A DNA stretch of 64,000 bases from assembly GCA_947594425.1 (NCBI GenBank), contig CANQED010000009.1:35837-99836 (forward strand), read 5' to 3'. A program made the position numbers and the translations under genes. Source of the stretch: an uncultured Ruminiclostridium sp. (GTDB lineage: Bacteria > Bacillota > Clostridia > Oscillospirales > Ruminococcaceae). Below are positions 1 to 9,501 of this stretch, in pieces (position 1 is the stretch's first letter; each line of letters begins with the position of its first letter). The notes beneath the pieces are model-generated. The model made no database searches, was not told where the DNA came from, and was given only the letters and a program-made list of their open reading frames with translations.

Positions 1-1197
1 AGATATAGCTACGCTGTTCATCTCGTTACGAGTTATTCTGGTAAAGCCGGTAAAAGCCTGAGTAACAGTAAGCCTGTCAACTACTGCAATTTGATCAAAA
101 TAAGGTTTATACTTTTCAGGAACCGAAGAAGAATATGACGAGAAATTATCTTCATTTTGATTTTCTTCTTTTGAAAGAACGACATATTCATCTTCAAAAA
201 CAGATAATTCCGAGCGCTGCTCTTTGCGCTCCATTGAGTATTTTATCGCATTCCATGAACGCATGATCTCGTCATCCGGAATACTATTATCGTCAAGAAC
301 CTGCCTTATTGTGTACGCAATATTATCTTTTTCAACAGTTTTTAATATTCTGTAATTTTTTTGAATACAATTAGCTACTTTTTTACTCCAAGGCGGGATA
401 AGCAAAGCTGCTTTAGTTATTGGGAAATACACACCTGAAGCAGAGCGCAATCTTGCCCTCATTTTTTCATGGCAGCCATACTGCGCTCTCGCATAAGAAT
501 CCTTAAAGTGTGGGTGCTTACAAGTGCATTTAAACTCCGAGAGGGCATTTTCAGAGAACACCTGCACCATACTTCTTGTAGCCTTGCATTCGGTACATTC
601 AAGTCTTAGACTATCAATATCTGTTCTGTTATAGATATTTATCATTTTTATTCTCGGAGGCTTAACTCCGGACGGACAGGGCTTTCCGTTATGTACCCAC
701 CAGTCATAAGGGAAATCATCCATATGCCCCTTAGGACAAACAACAATAAACCGTGAAGCGTTGATATTATTGCCACATTGCGGACACTTGTGACGGTTTT
801 TAACATCTAATTCTCGAAAATCATAAATGTTACCGCATCGAGAACAATGAAGCTTTTCGGGAAAAACATATGAAACAATATTCTTGCCATTAGAAAAGCC
901 GTTAGTACTTCGAGAGGTTCTCGGCATCAAGAAATATTCTGCTCCTGTTATAACCGACAGATTTTCGTTGTATATTTTTCTGTTTTCAACTTCTTCCATA
1001 TCATTGGAATTATGATCCCAATCGTCTGTAGAACCTATAACAACAGTATCGTCTTTAAAATCGACAATAGAACCGACGCCAAAAGTTGTTATCAGCTGAG
1101 TTTTCCGTATATCGCCGACAGAAATCTTTTCACTTGAAAATTTGGAAATAGTCCCGTCGGCGTCGTTCGCTTTTTTTCTAAATGTAGGCTTTGACAT
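1..1197 (-). CDS. drmB: DrmB-like (DUF1998) protein, 3' end missing
   Basis: The frame is open from an ATG at 1197 to the window edge, 399 codons, so the C-terminus is not visible. Seen: an N-terminal motif RKTQLITTFGVGSIVDF (about 31-47), two CxxC zinc-ribbon halves (Cys 118/121 and 138/141), the diagnostic CPKGHMDDFPYDWW block (154-167), more Cys pairs around 200-225, and a TGFTRI-type motif near 387. This combination is typical of DrmB/DUF1998 proteins, which work with DrmA helicases in DISARM phage defence. The gene starts 11 bases after the drmA stop and is the last visible gene of the operon. Family assignment is strong. The defence role is inferred from the family and from its neighbours. 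Confidence 0.85.
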   Translation of the reverse strand, partial: MSKPTFRKKANDADGTISKFSSEKISVGDIRKTQLITTFGVGSIVDFKDDTVVIGSTDDWDHNSNDMEEVENRKIYNENLSVITGAEYFLMPRTSRSTNGFSNGKNIVSYVFPEKLHCSRCGNIYDFRELDVKNRHKCPQCGNNINASRFIVVCPKGHMDDFPYDWWVHNGKPCPSGVKPPRIKMINIYNRTDIDSLRLECTECKATRSMVQVFSENALSEFKCTCKHPHFKDSYARAQYGCHEKMRARLRSASGVYFPITKAALLIPPWSKKVANCIQKNYRILKTVEKDNIAYTIRQVLDDNSIPDDEIMRSWNAIKYSMERKEQRSELSVFEDEYVVLSKEENQNEDNFSSYSSSVPEKYKPYFDQIAVVDRLTVTQAFTGFTRITRNEMNSVAIS

Positions 1198-1208
1198 CTC
1201 TTAGCCCC

Positions 1209-4200
1209 CTATCTCTTTACAAAATAAATATTTACTGTCGGCTCAACGTTTCTTACAGAATTAAGGATCGAGGGTATATCTGAAACGTTCTGATTATCCG
1301 CACTGCGGAATAGAGCTACGTCTTCATTATGATAATCCGAAAACACCAATTTATTCGGCAAACTTTCAGCAAGGTCACTCCAGCTATCCAAATAATAATT
1401 TAGCCATTTATCCGCATAATCTGTGATACGGGGTTCTATATCATTGACACGGGCGAGTATACTTTGCTTAACGCGTTCTACCGCTTCATCGTTCCTGATA
1501 AATTTACGAGCATTTTCATTCGGATTATATTTTGGGATAGTATGCCTTATAATAGCCATCATGGCACAGTGTAAAGCTTTTTCGATCGCGCGAGGAGAAT
1601 ACGAGGTAACACTTGTAGACTCAACGTATTTATAAAACATGCTGTGATAGCGGCAAAACTGCTCATAATAAGACTTATCTCTCGATCTCATATTATTGTA
1701 GACGGAGATAACAAGACCGGGGTTTGTTCTTCCGACACGGCTTGTAGCTTGGATATACTCTGAATTGGATTTTGGCTGACCATAGACACACATAACTCCG
1801 AGCCTGTCGATATCTATGCCGACAGACAACATATTTGAAGCCATAATATAATCAAAGCAATTGTCACTCGTGTATCTATTTGCAAGTCTTTCAAGAACCG
1901 ACTTGATTTCCTTAGCCGAATTACGGCTTGTAAGCTCATTATTTCTGAAATATGACGGTATATCGGCATTAGCACAATCGACTTTCAAATTTACGCTTTC
2001 AGCTTCTTTTCTGAACTTATAGGCTGCAAGATACTTTATCTCCGCATTGATACGATCTGATATTATTATTGAATTTGAACCAAGCTCTTTCAGCGAATTG
2101 AAGTAACCCACATATGTATAGAACTGATCTATAATATCCGTCGGCTTGCCTTGCAGCCTGTATAAATGCTTCATAAAAGTCAATAAGGCAAAGGTCTTTA
2201 TGAGCATTTCAGATGTTCCCGAGCCAATAGAACAAACTCCGAGATAAGTTCTTGCAGGACGTTTAGACTCATCAGCTTCGATAGCAAAAAACGAATCGGT
2301 GTGTAATAATCCGTTAGGTGGAAACTGTATCATATTTCTATTGTATAGTATCTTTATTTGTTTGGCGGCATTCTTTACAGTTGCGGTCGATGCAATTATC
2401 TTAGGGACTTTTCCGTAATGTCTGCATATATTCTCAATAGCTATTTCGTATATGCCTGTGATAGAGCCAAGCGGACCCGAGATAAGATGAAGCTCGTCCT
2501 GTATAATGAGCTCGGGCGGGTTACAACCGTTCGCGCCGAGCAAATTTCCCGCCTGTTCTTCCCAAGTTATTCTTGCAAATTTATCTACAGTACTTAGGAT
2601 AAATGTCGGTGCCATACGATAAATGTCATCATCAACTACATAGATAGGTAAATGACTATGAAATTCGCATTCGGGATTATTGCAACAGGAAATATTCATT
2701 CCGTCGCTTATGATTTCGTATCCGCCTACATCGATCCGGGCACCGCACCAAGGACATTTGGTGATCTGCATAGGATTTGCATCATATATTGCAGCAGTTG
2801 AGTCCTCACGGATTTTCTTTAACGTTTCAGAAGCATCTTCAATATGGTTAGGCGTCATTCCCGAACCTATCCACAATCCTATGGAAATCTCGCGCCCCGG
2901 AATATCGTACTTATTTCTCATATGTTCACAAGCGCAGACAAGGGCTGTTGCTCTTTCAAACTGTTGAAGCGTAAGAAGACGCAAAGTGTACCTCATAATA
3001 ATAGTAACACCATTCATTTTTTTATCATCACCGCTTAGCCTTCTAAAAAATATAGAAAACGCAGACAGACCGAGGTATGCCTCTGTTTTACCGCCGCCTG
3101 TAGGGAACCACAGAAGATCGACATAGTTACGAAATTCAGAAGTATCATCGACAATATCGGGTATTATTTGAAGGATATAAGCCATCTGAAACGGATACCA
3201 ACTTACTATATCGGGAGAACAATGCTTTGTTTTAACACGCTGTAAAAGCATAGCTTCGTTCATATAAACAAACGATTTCCAAGCAATATCATTATTTTTG
3301 AGTATTTCTACACCAGTGCAAAGACGGTTAATGCATTGCTTGATCATTGCAAAAGATCCGGAGGAAGCATCCGGATATTTAGCGATAAGCTCGGATTTCT
3401 TATTAAGTTCGGCATACCACTGCCGATACTGCATAATAAAGTCATCGAGCATATAACAAGCCGCACTTCTATCAGCTTCTCTCCAATATTTCATATAAAG
3501 ATATTCCGAATTGTCCAATAATCTCGGCATCATCTGTAACATTCTATATTGCGGAACAAACTCACTCCTCACTTCTGTTACAATACCTTGATTTTCAATG
3601 TGAACAGACGAACAGCCGTGACCTTGAGAATAATTGTTTACACAATCATAGAGCATATCGTTTTTTTCGTCTTCAAAAGTTTTATGCGTTTTTCTTCCGT
3701 ATATAGGCACAAATCCTTGACCGCTCTTAATGGACAGTACACACTGAAACAATGCGCCTTCGTTGACTTCTATAAAATGGGTCCCTGCTTTGCGCTTGTT
3801 AAGAACAGACACCGTTACAAGCTCACTGCTGTCATTATTGATCTTTCTAACATGTAAATATAGGATTATATCGCCGTTTTCCTTTCCGGAAATTATTTTA
3901 TTACACACTTCATTCGGAACAATAACATTTGTATGAAATTTTTTAGCTTCTCTTGTATAATAATGTCTTTTTACTTCCTTGTCATTATCTGTTATCATCT
4001 TTTCCGAATGATGATATACGGCATAAATAAAGTCGATATTCAATATTTCGTTCGAGTACACCACAAAAGAAACGCCCATAGTTGACGGCTTAAAAACACT
4101 AATATCCTTAGGCTCTTCGCTGTCGTTCGATATATCTTCAAACATTTCTTCCTCAGCGCTATCCATATCGTTTGGTTCAGATTCTTTGCTCTTCGGTCGT

Positions 4201-4343
4201 GCCCAAAGAATCCCAAGTGAATAACGACTTAACGGCTCCTCCATTTCTAATTCTTCTTTATCCTCAATCGGACCGATAAAATCGGTTCTGAGATGATCTG
4301 TAATATCATCTATCGCGCTATAAAACTCAGAATAGTTCGACAT
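1209..4343 (-). CDS. drmA: DrmA-like SF2 helicase
   Basis: A large SF2 helicase of 1,044 aa. Seen: Walker A FPTGGGKTEAYLG (about 411-423), a four-Cys zinc ribbon starting CPWCGAR (about 525-560), a DELH motif II within QDELHLISGPLG (about 615), an STAT motif III, and motif VI ATSRVGRT (about 865) followed by the conserved segment ending in SYSPRAIEKALH. These are hallmarks of DrmA, the DISARM helicase. I chose the ATG at 4343 (MSNYSEF), which falls just after the upstream gene's TGA (4348-4350); a start 33 bases further upstream is open but lies inside that gene. The N-terminal 100 residues are very acidic. Immediately followed by drmB, the same pair as in DISARM. Confidence 0.87.
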   Translation of the reverse strand: MSNYSEFYSAIDDITDHLRTDFIGPIEDKEELEMEEPLSRYSLGILWARPKSKESEPNDMDSAEEEMFEDISNDSEEPKDISVFKPSTMGVSFVVYSNEILNIDFIYAVYHHSEKMITDNDKEVKRHYYTREAKKFHTNVIVPNEVCNKIISGKENGDIILYLHVRKINNDSSELVTVSVLNKRKAGTHFIEVNEGALFQCVLSIKSGQGFVPIYGRKTHKTFEDEKNDMLYDCVNNYSQGHGCSSVHIENQGIVTEVRSEFVPQYRMLQMMPRLLDNSEYLYMKYWREADRSAACYMLDDFIMQYRQWYAELNKKSELIAKYPDASSGSFAMIKQCINRLCTGVEILKNNDIAWKSFVYMNEAMLLQRVKTKHCSPDIVSWYPFQMAYILQIIPDIVDDTSEFRNYVDLLWFPTGGGKTEAYLGLSAFSIFFRRLSGDDKKMNGVTIIMRYTLRLLTLQQFERATALVCACEHMRNKYDIPGREISIGLWIGSGMTPNHIEDASETLKKIREDSTAAIYDANPMQITKCPWCGARIDVGGYEIISDGMNISCCNNPECEFHSHLPIYVVDDDIYRMAPTFILSTVDKFARITWEEQAGNLLGANGCNPPELIIQDELHLISGPLGSITGIYEIAIENICRHYGKVPKIIASTATVKNAAKQIKILYNRNMIQFPPNGLLHTDSFFAIEADESKRPARTYLGVCSIGSGTSEMLIKTFALLTFMKHLYRLQGKPTDIIDQFYTYVGYFNSLKELGSNSIIISDRINAEIKYLAAYKFRKEAESVNLKVDCANADIPSYFRNNELTSRNSAKEIKSVLERLANRYTSDNCFDYIMASNMLSVGIDIDRLGVMCVYGQPKSNSEYIQATSRVGRTNPGLVISVYNNMRSRDKSYYEQFCRYHSMFYKYVESTSVTSYSPRAIEKALHCAMMAIIRHTIPKYNPNENARKFIRNDEAVERVKQSILARVNDIEPRITDYADKWLNYYLDSWSDLAESLPNKLVFSDYHNEDVALFRSADNQNVSDIPSILNSVRNVEPTVNIYFVKR

Positions 4344-4347
4344 ATCA

Positions 4348-6669
4348 TCACTTCTTTTCAAATACAAGTTTAGCAAGTCCCGTTAATTGAATACCAAAGC
4401 ACATCCTTGATTTTTGATACTCATTCGGAACATTTTCGCTGAATTGTTTCAGTATTTCTGTAGTAATACCGCTAACATAGAGGTTTTCTAATCTGTCGGG
4501 AAGATTCTTCTTATAGTCCGTTAACCTTATACCGGCTTCAAGTTCGTCAACAATTTTTTGTGAAAAACAGCCTATATAGCGGTCTTTATGAAATATTTCG
4601 TACAGCTTGGTAGTAGGTGAACGCTTAGCCGTCAGCTTGTCATACAACCTAATATTATGAATGATATACTCCTGTAAATCAAGTATTGTATTGAACTCTC
4701 CGGCCACAAACGAATTATTATCAATATCTCCGGTCAATCCCACAGTTATGCACTTGCAATACCGATCACTTGTTTTATATACATTATACAGTCCCGTTTC
4801 AATCACCCTTCCCGACATAGTACGTTTAAAATACTTCGAGTTTTTCTTCATAGTAATAAACTGCGTCTTGGGACGAGTCAGTGCGACATATCGCACTCTC
4901 GCTTCTTCTGCGCTGTCGGGAGAAGGCTTAATATATGATTCGATAAGAATTACTCTATCAAATTCACTACCTTTTGCCTTATGTATGGTTGAAACAGTCA
5001 GCATAGGTGCTTCATCATAAAGCTCGGAAGGAATATTATTGGTTATAGTAAGAGCGGAAGTCAAAGCCGGAATGCTTATTTCAGCATTATCTTTTGATTT
5101 TGAAAGTTTACACAAAAGTTTCCAAAGTGTTTCGGGATCCGATTTTAACTCAGTCCTTAAAACCAATCTCTCAATAAAGGCGGCTTTGCTTATAGTATCA
5201 AGGCAATAATCCCAAAATACATCTGCTATCCAACGAGGAAGCGGCTGAACGTTATTAACGCCCCTGTTTAGAATGTGAACGATGCCTTTCTCGCATAACA
5301 ATCCGCTGATATACTCAGCCTCGCCGTTATTTCGGCAGAGAATGGCTGTAGAAACAGTCGGCGCTTTCTCAAGCGTTTTTATGTACGATTCGATCTTTAT
5401 TCCTCCTGAAAAGTGCGATATTACACTGTCAGCATACTTGTTCTGATCTTTAAAAGTGTCATTAAGCAACACTTTACGCATTTTTGCAGCCTCTTCAGCA
5501 AGCTCGGGAGCTTGTCTTCTGTTGACAGTAATTTCGTATCGGAGCATATCATCCGGAAACTGCATCTCAGCCTTTTTGTAAAATTCTACAGAATCAACTG
5601 TCGCATCTTCATCAGCTTCATAGTCATAGATCGACTGACAGCGGTCTCCCGCAAGCAAGTAGCCGCATTTAAGATTATTCAATATTTTTAGGACCATCTC
5701 GGCACGTTCGTTCACAAGGTCCTGTATTTCATCAACTATAAAGTAGCTGACGCCCTCAAAATCTTCAGCAGAAATATATTTATTGAACAATTTAATACGG
5801 TCGTTGTATTCATAACTCTCAAATTGCTCTTTAACAATTCCCTGTTCTTTCATAGCCATAAGAAAATATGTAGCATACGAGTCAAATGTCAGCACACAGA
5901 TGCTTTTTGCAGACGGCTCGATCATGCCGTTATCAACAGCCTGTGCTATCTTACTTTCGATGATTCTCTTTGCTGAACGGGTATAACATAAGATGTATAT
6001 TTCATCTGCGGGGCACAGATTATTTTTTAGAAGATAAATTAAGCGCTGAATGATAGTGTATGTTTTTCCTGTTCCCGGTCCCGAATTAAGTATAATGTGA
6101 GAATTCAGCGGTGCCGTAATGATGCGATCGGGTGTGGTTATTTCAATATACCGTTTATTAATTTCGCGAATTTCTTCAACAGTATGTTCTTTAGGAGCGA
6201 AATATTCTTTTGAGCTTTCCTCAACCTTAATTGTGTTTTTATCTCTTTCAAACACAACGTTATCATCTTGTATTATTATCCCGAGAGATTCTAAGAACTC
6301 CTTTAAACTTTTTTTCTCCTCGGTTTCATCCTCCGCCGCAGGTTCACGAGTAACAGCTTTAGGGACACAGCCATCAAATCCGGGACATTCAACATATTCG
6401 CATCTGCTTTGCCAGCAAAGGACGCCGTCTATCATCACCGGTCCAAATGACATTTCGCCATTTTTAGCCAATGAACATATTTGGTTTCCGGACAATATTC
6501 GTTCCTGAACTTCATTTAAAGCGATAGACGCAAGTCCCACATAATTCTGACGAATATTTTTTAGCAGTTTAGCTCCTGTTATCTTACCGGTGTATTTTTT
6601 ATCCTTTGTGATATCGCGATTACTTCTTATGTAAATATTTGAAACTATACTGATATTAGATCCATTCAT
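4348..6669 (-). CDS. UvrD/Rep-like SF1 helicase with N-terminal Cys cluster
   Basis: A 773-aa SF1A helicase. Seen: Walker A GPGTGKTYT (about 195), motif II VDEIQD (about 310), motif III LLAGDRCQSIYDYE (about 340), motif V STIHKAKGSEFDRV (about 560) and motif VI RVRYVALTRPK (about 595). The N-terminal 130 residues are not helicase. They carry four cysteines spaced C-x4-C-x4-C-x5-C (about residues 86-102), which could bind zinc or an Fe-S cluster. The start follows the Hsp70-like stop by 5 bases with a GAGGA site. It probably unwinds or translocates on DNA as part of the same complex or pathway as DrmA/DrmB. A classical UvrD repair role is unlikely in this operon. Confidence 0.85.
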   Translation of the reverse strand: MNGSNISIVSNIYIRSNRDITKDKKYTGKITGAKLLKNIRQNYVGLASIALNEVQERILSGNQICSLAKNGEMSFGPVMIDGVLCWQSRCEYVECPGFDGCVPKAVTREPAAEDETEEKKSLKEFLESLGIIIQDDNVVFERDKNTIKVEESSKEYFAPKEHTVEEIREINKRYIEITTPDRIITAPLNSHIILNSGPGTGKTYTIIQRLIYLLKNNLCPADEIYILCYTRSAKRIIESKIAQAVDNGMIEPSAKSICVLTFDSYATYFLMAMKEQGIVKEQFESYEYNDRIKLFNKYISAEDFEGVSYFIVDEIQDLVNERAEMVLKILNNLKCGYLLAGDRCQSIYDYEADEDATVDSVEFYKKAEMQFPDDMLRYEITVNRRQAPELAEEAAKMRKVLLNDTFKDQNKYADSVISHFSGGIKIESYIKTLEKAPTVSTAILCRNNGEAEYISGLLCEKGIVHILNRGVNNVQPLPRWIADVFWDYCLDTISKAAFIERLVLRTELKSDPETLWKLLCKLSKSKDNAEISIPALTSALTITNNIPSELYDEAPMLTVSTIHKAKGSEFDRVILIESYIKPSPDSAEEARVRYVALTRPKTQFITMKKNSKYFKRTMSGRVIETGLYNVYKTSDRYCKCITVGLTGDIDNNSFVAGEFNTILDLQEYIIHNIRLYDKLTAKRSPTTKLYEIFHKDRYIGCFSQKIVDELEAGIRLTDYKKNLPDRLENLYVSGITTEILKQFSENVPNEYQKSRMCFGIQLTGLAKLVFEKK

Positions 6670-6674
6670 AATAA

Positions 6675-8114
6675 TTAATCCTCGATATCTTTCAAATCAT
6701 AATAAAATCTGAGCTTATTGATTTCATGATGAACATGATAGTCAGAGCCCATATAGTCGTTTTTTATGTCGACTTTAGCTATTTGGTCTTTTCCTATTTC
6801 TACCGATAAATCGAACTTCTCATCTACGAACCCTTTAGCGTTTACCGATATAACAGCATAACGGTTTTTACCTGTAGAATCGGTAAATATAAAATGTGCA
6901 TCATAAGAATCGGCAGTCAAAGAGAATGAGATAGGGTCGCTTTTATCTCCGACCTTGTTTTTATCTTTCTTCAAAACAGGGTAAACTTCCCCATCACTCA
7001 ACAAAACACAAATATCATCACCAAGTCTGTAATCACAATCTATCGCAGATGTTATAGCCGCTCCCTTAGCAACGATCCACTGATACCGATTATTCTCATT
7101 GTCAAAAATGATTTTATCCTCGCCAAACAATGAAAGGATAATATCCGCAAACGGTCTTAATCCGCTTGAACCGCCCGCAAGGATAACAGTGTCTATATTT
7201 TCGGGGCTGACATTAGCTTTCTCCATTATTTTTAGAATGGAATTAAGCACGTTTTCGGTAATTAGCGGGGTGATTATATCCGAGAACGTATCATAATCTA
7301 TGTCAACCGGTCGGGACCCCTCTCCTAAAGTCATAGTATAATCATCGTATTCGGAAAATTCGATTTTCATACGCTCCACTTCATTCATGAGCTTGTCTTT
7401 TTTGCGTGATTCAAGCTCCTCATAGGATACACCGGGATAAACTTTAGGCATCAATCTTAGAGCAAGCTCTTTATCTATATCGTCGCCGCCGAATTTTATA
7501 CCATAAACAGCATCCTCAAAAACACAGTTATGTTTAAGATCAAGTATACTCAAATCAAGCGTACCGCCGCCGAAATCAATAACCATAACTTTAGAAAACG
7601 CCTTAATATCCTTGACTTTTGAGATATAAGCGGCTGAGGACTCACTTACAAAGCCTTTAACCTTAATGCCCGCAAGCTCCGCTGCTTCTAATAATTCTGT
7701 TCTTGCTTTAGCGGAAAAATCAACAGGGATAGAGAATACCGCTTTATTAAAATCAGGTCTTACGGCATCTAATGTATTCTTAACATATTTCAAAAAAAGG
7801 TACACTAATACTTTTCCGTTGTATCTTACGTTATTTACTGCGATTTCGTGATCAGTTCCGAGAAGCGACTTAAACGATGTAACGATCTTATAATCGTCAG
7901 CATATTCGTTTATTTTTTCCTTGACCTCACGACCGTATTTAATATCATTATCAGCCGTCTTCGATATTGCTATACAAGAACTAAACGGAGTAATATCTTT
8001 TCCGTCTGTACCGTATCCGGCTTCTCGTGAACCCTTTCCCTGTTCATAATTATACAAGTAGACCGATGTATTTGTCGTTCCAAAATCGATGCCGTAATAT
8101 GATCCGTTTTTCAT
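6675..8114 (-). CDS. Hsp70-like (DnaK-family) ATPase
   Basis: A 479-aa actin-fold ATPase. Seen: phosphate-1 loop GIDFGTTNTSVYLYNY (about 8-23), phosphate-2 VIDFGGGTLDLSIL (about 173-186) and adenosine motif ILAGGSSGLRPFADI (about 308-322). The last ~110 residues look beta-rich, like a reduced substrate-binding domain. There is no long helical lid and no EEVD-like tail, so the protein is clearly shorter than DnaK (~610 aa). The ATG overlaps the upstream TAA by one base, with AAGGGG upstream, so translation is probably coupled to the coiled-coil gene. Its role here is unknown; it could load or remodel helicase complexes. Confidence 0.88.
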   Translation of the reverse strand: MKNGSYYGIDFGTTNTSVYLYNYEQGKGSREAGYGTDGKDITPFSSCIAISKTADNDIKYGREVKEKINEYADDYKIVTSFKSLLGTDHEIAVNNVRYNGKVLVYLFLKYVKNTLDAVRPDFNKAVFSIPVDFSAKARTELLEAAELAGIKVKGFVSESSAAYISKVKDIKAFSKVMVIDFGGGTLDLSILDLKHNCVFEDAVYGIKFGGDDIDKELALRLMPKVYPGVSYEELESRKKDKLMNEVERMKIEFSEYDDYTMTLGEGSRPVDIDYDTFSDIITPLITENVLNSILKIMEKANVSPENIDTVILAGGSSGLRPFADIILSLFGEDKIIFDNENNRYQWIVAKGAAITSAIDCDYRLGDDICVLLSDGEVYPVLKKDKNKVGDKSDPISFSLTADSYDAHFIFTDSTGKNRYAVISVNAKGFVDEKFDLSVEIGKDQIAKVDIKNDYMGSDYHVHHEINKLRFYYDLKDIED

Positions 8115-9490
8115 TAGTTATTCCCCTTAAAGTCTATTCCGTTTCTTTCCAACGAGCGGAAAATCTTTTTTATAATAGCCTGTAAAGACTCATAATTCTC
8201 CTCACTAACATCCGAAAACTCATATTCAAGCCAATCTTCGTATAAAAAAGCAAACGCCTTTTTAAGTTCTGAACGCACCTTCTCTGCTTCAAGCGATGAC
8301 TCGCGGCTGTTTATCTTATACACGTCATTCAGCTTGTTGTCAAGGTCCGAAATCTGACTTTCAAGAGATAAAATCCTGCTTTTAAGTTCATCATTTTCGG
8401 TTTTGGCAGCCATTAAAGATTGATTTACAGCTTGGTATTCGGCTTTCTGTTCAAATAACCGATCCTCTAAATGAGCGATTTTAGCTTTTAATGATTCATT
8501 CTCGATGCCTATTTCGCGGCTCTTATTTATCTCGCCTTTAATGGATTCAAGCATCTTGCCGATAGGTGAGATCATACCGGTAAAAGCTGTTATTATCGCT
8601 TCCTGCTCTTTATTTATATCACTTTTTATGCTTTCATATATCGCTTTATCGGTGCTCTTTCTTGTATGTGCTTTATCTAAAGCAGTTGGTGGGTCGGAAT
8701 TATCTTTAGATGATGTATCAGCCTTTATATCTAAAGCGGACAAGGGTTTATCTGCTGATGCCGAATTTTTCTTTTTGACAGGTTTGCCTGCTTCGGTCAG
8801 CTCTTGTTTAGAAACAACAGATCGCTCTATATTAGCCGAACTATCCTGTTTAACAGAAGCATCGACACCCATAGTTTTGATAATACCGTATTTCTTACCC
8901 CATTCGGTGATAAGATGTTCGTATTTCGCTTTCGTTAGATCCGGATAAATGCTGTTTATTACATTCCATATGTTTATCAAGGACTTTTTGCTTATATTTG
9001 AATAATCAAGCAGGAAAATCTCTCCTGCGCTGTTATTGATAAGATTATAAAATTTACTTTTATTTCTGTCGGATTTAGCAGCAAAGCCGGCTATAAACTC
9101 AACCAACTTCGGCAGAATAGAAGAATGATAAGATTCCTCCTTATAACATTTTATTGTTGAAACAATAGCGGGCGCAAATTTAGAAACATAGTATTGGGAT
9201 AATTTTGCTTCGGTGTCGGTTGCAAGAAATTCACTCAATATATCTTCTACAGCGTGTAAAGGCAGCGTCTTGACTTTCGTAAGATCTTCAAAAAAACGTA
9301 CGGAAACTTCCGCCGAAAATCTTGCAAGCTCGACCGCAACATCATGCAGACTTCCGTCTTTTGATAACATAATGTCCGTAACAAGCTGAGCCACAGCTTT
9401 AGTTTTTCCGCCATTTAATGTATTCTTATTATCTTTATATTCTTGATAATAGTTATCAAGCTGTACTTTAATCTCATTTAAATTTCCCAT
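8114..9490 (-). CDS. coiled-coil protein, putative partner of the Hsp70-like ATPase
   Basis: Not assigned to a named family. The 458-aa protein has a helical N-terminal half (to about 190), a low-complexity Ser/Lys/Ala linker (about 210-290), a long coiled coil (about 310-400, leucine heptads and many Glu/Lys/Gln) and a short acidic C-terminal helical tail. The layout resembles a co-chaperone or GrpE-like stalk, but no GrpE signature is certain. I chose the ATG at 9490 (MGNLNEI), which has GAGGAG seven bases upstream, over an ATG 15 bases earlier. It sits between the HIRAN and Hsp70-like genes and overlaps the latter by one base, so a physical partnership is plausible but inferred. Confidence 0.75.
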   Translation of the reverse strand: MGNLNEIKVQLDNYYQEYKDNKNTLNGGKTKAVAQLVTDIMLSKDGSLHDVAVELARFSAEVSVRFFEDLTKVKTLPLHAVEDILSEFLATDTEAKLSQYYVSKFAPAIVSTIKCYKEESYHSSILPKLVEFIAGFAAKSDRNKSKFYNLINNSAGEIFLLDYSNISKKSLINIWNVINSIYPDLTKAKYEHLITEWGKKYGIIKTMGVDASVKQDSSANIERSVVSKQELTEAGKPVKKKNSASADKPLSALDIKADTSSKDNSDPPTALDKAHTRKSTDKAIYESIKSDINKEQEAIITAFTGMISPIGKMLESIKGEINKSREIGIENESLKAKIAHLEDRLFEQKAEYQAVNQSLMAAKTENDELKSRILSLESQISDLDNKLNDVYKINSRESSLEAEKVRSELKKAFAFLYEDWLEYEFSDVSEENYESLQAIIKKIFRSLERNGIDFKGNN

Positions 9491-9501
9491 TATAAATCTC
9501 C

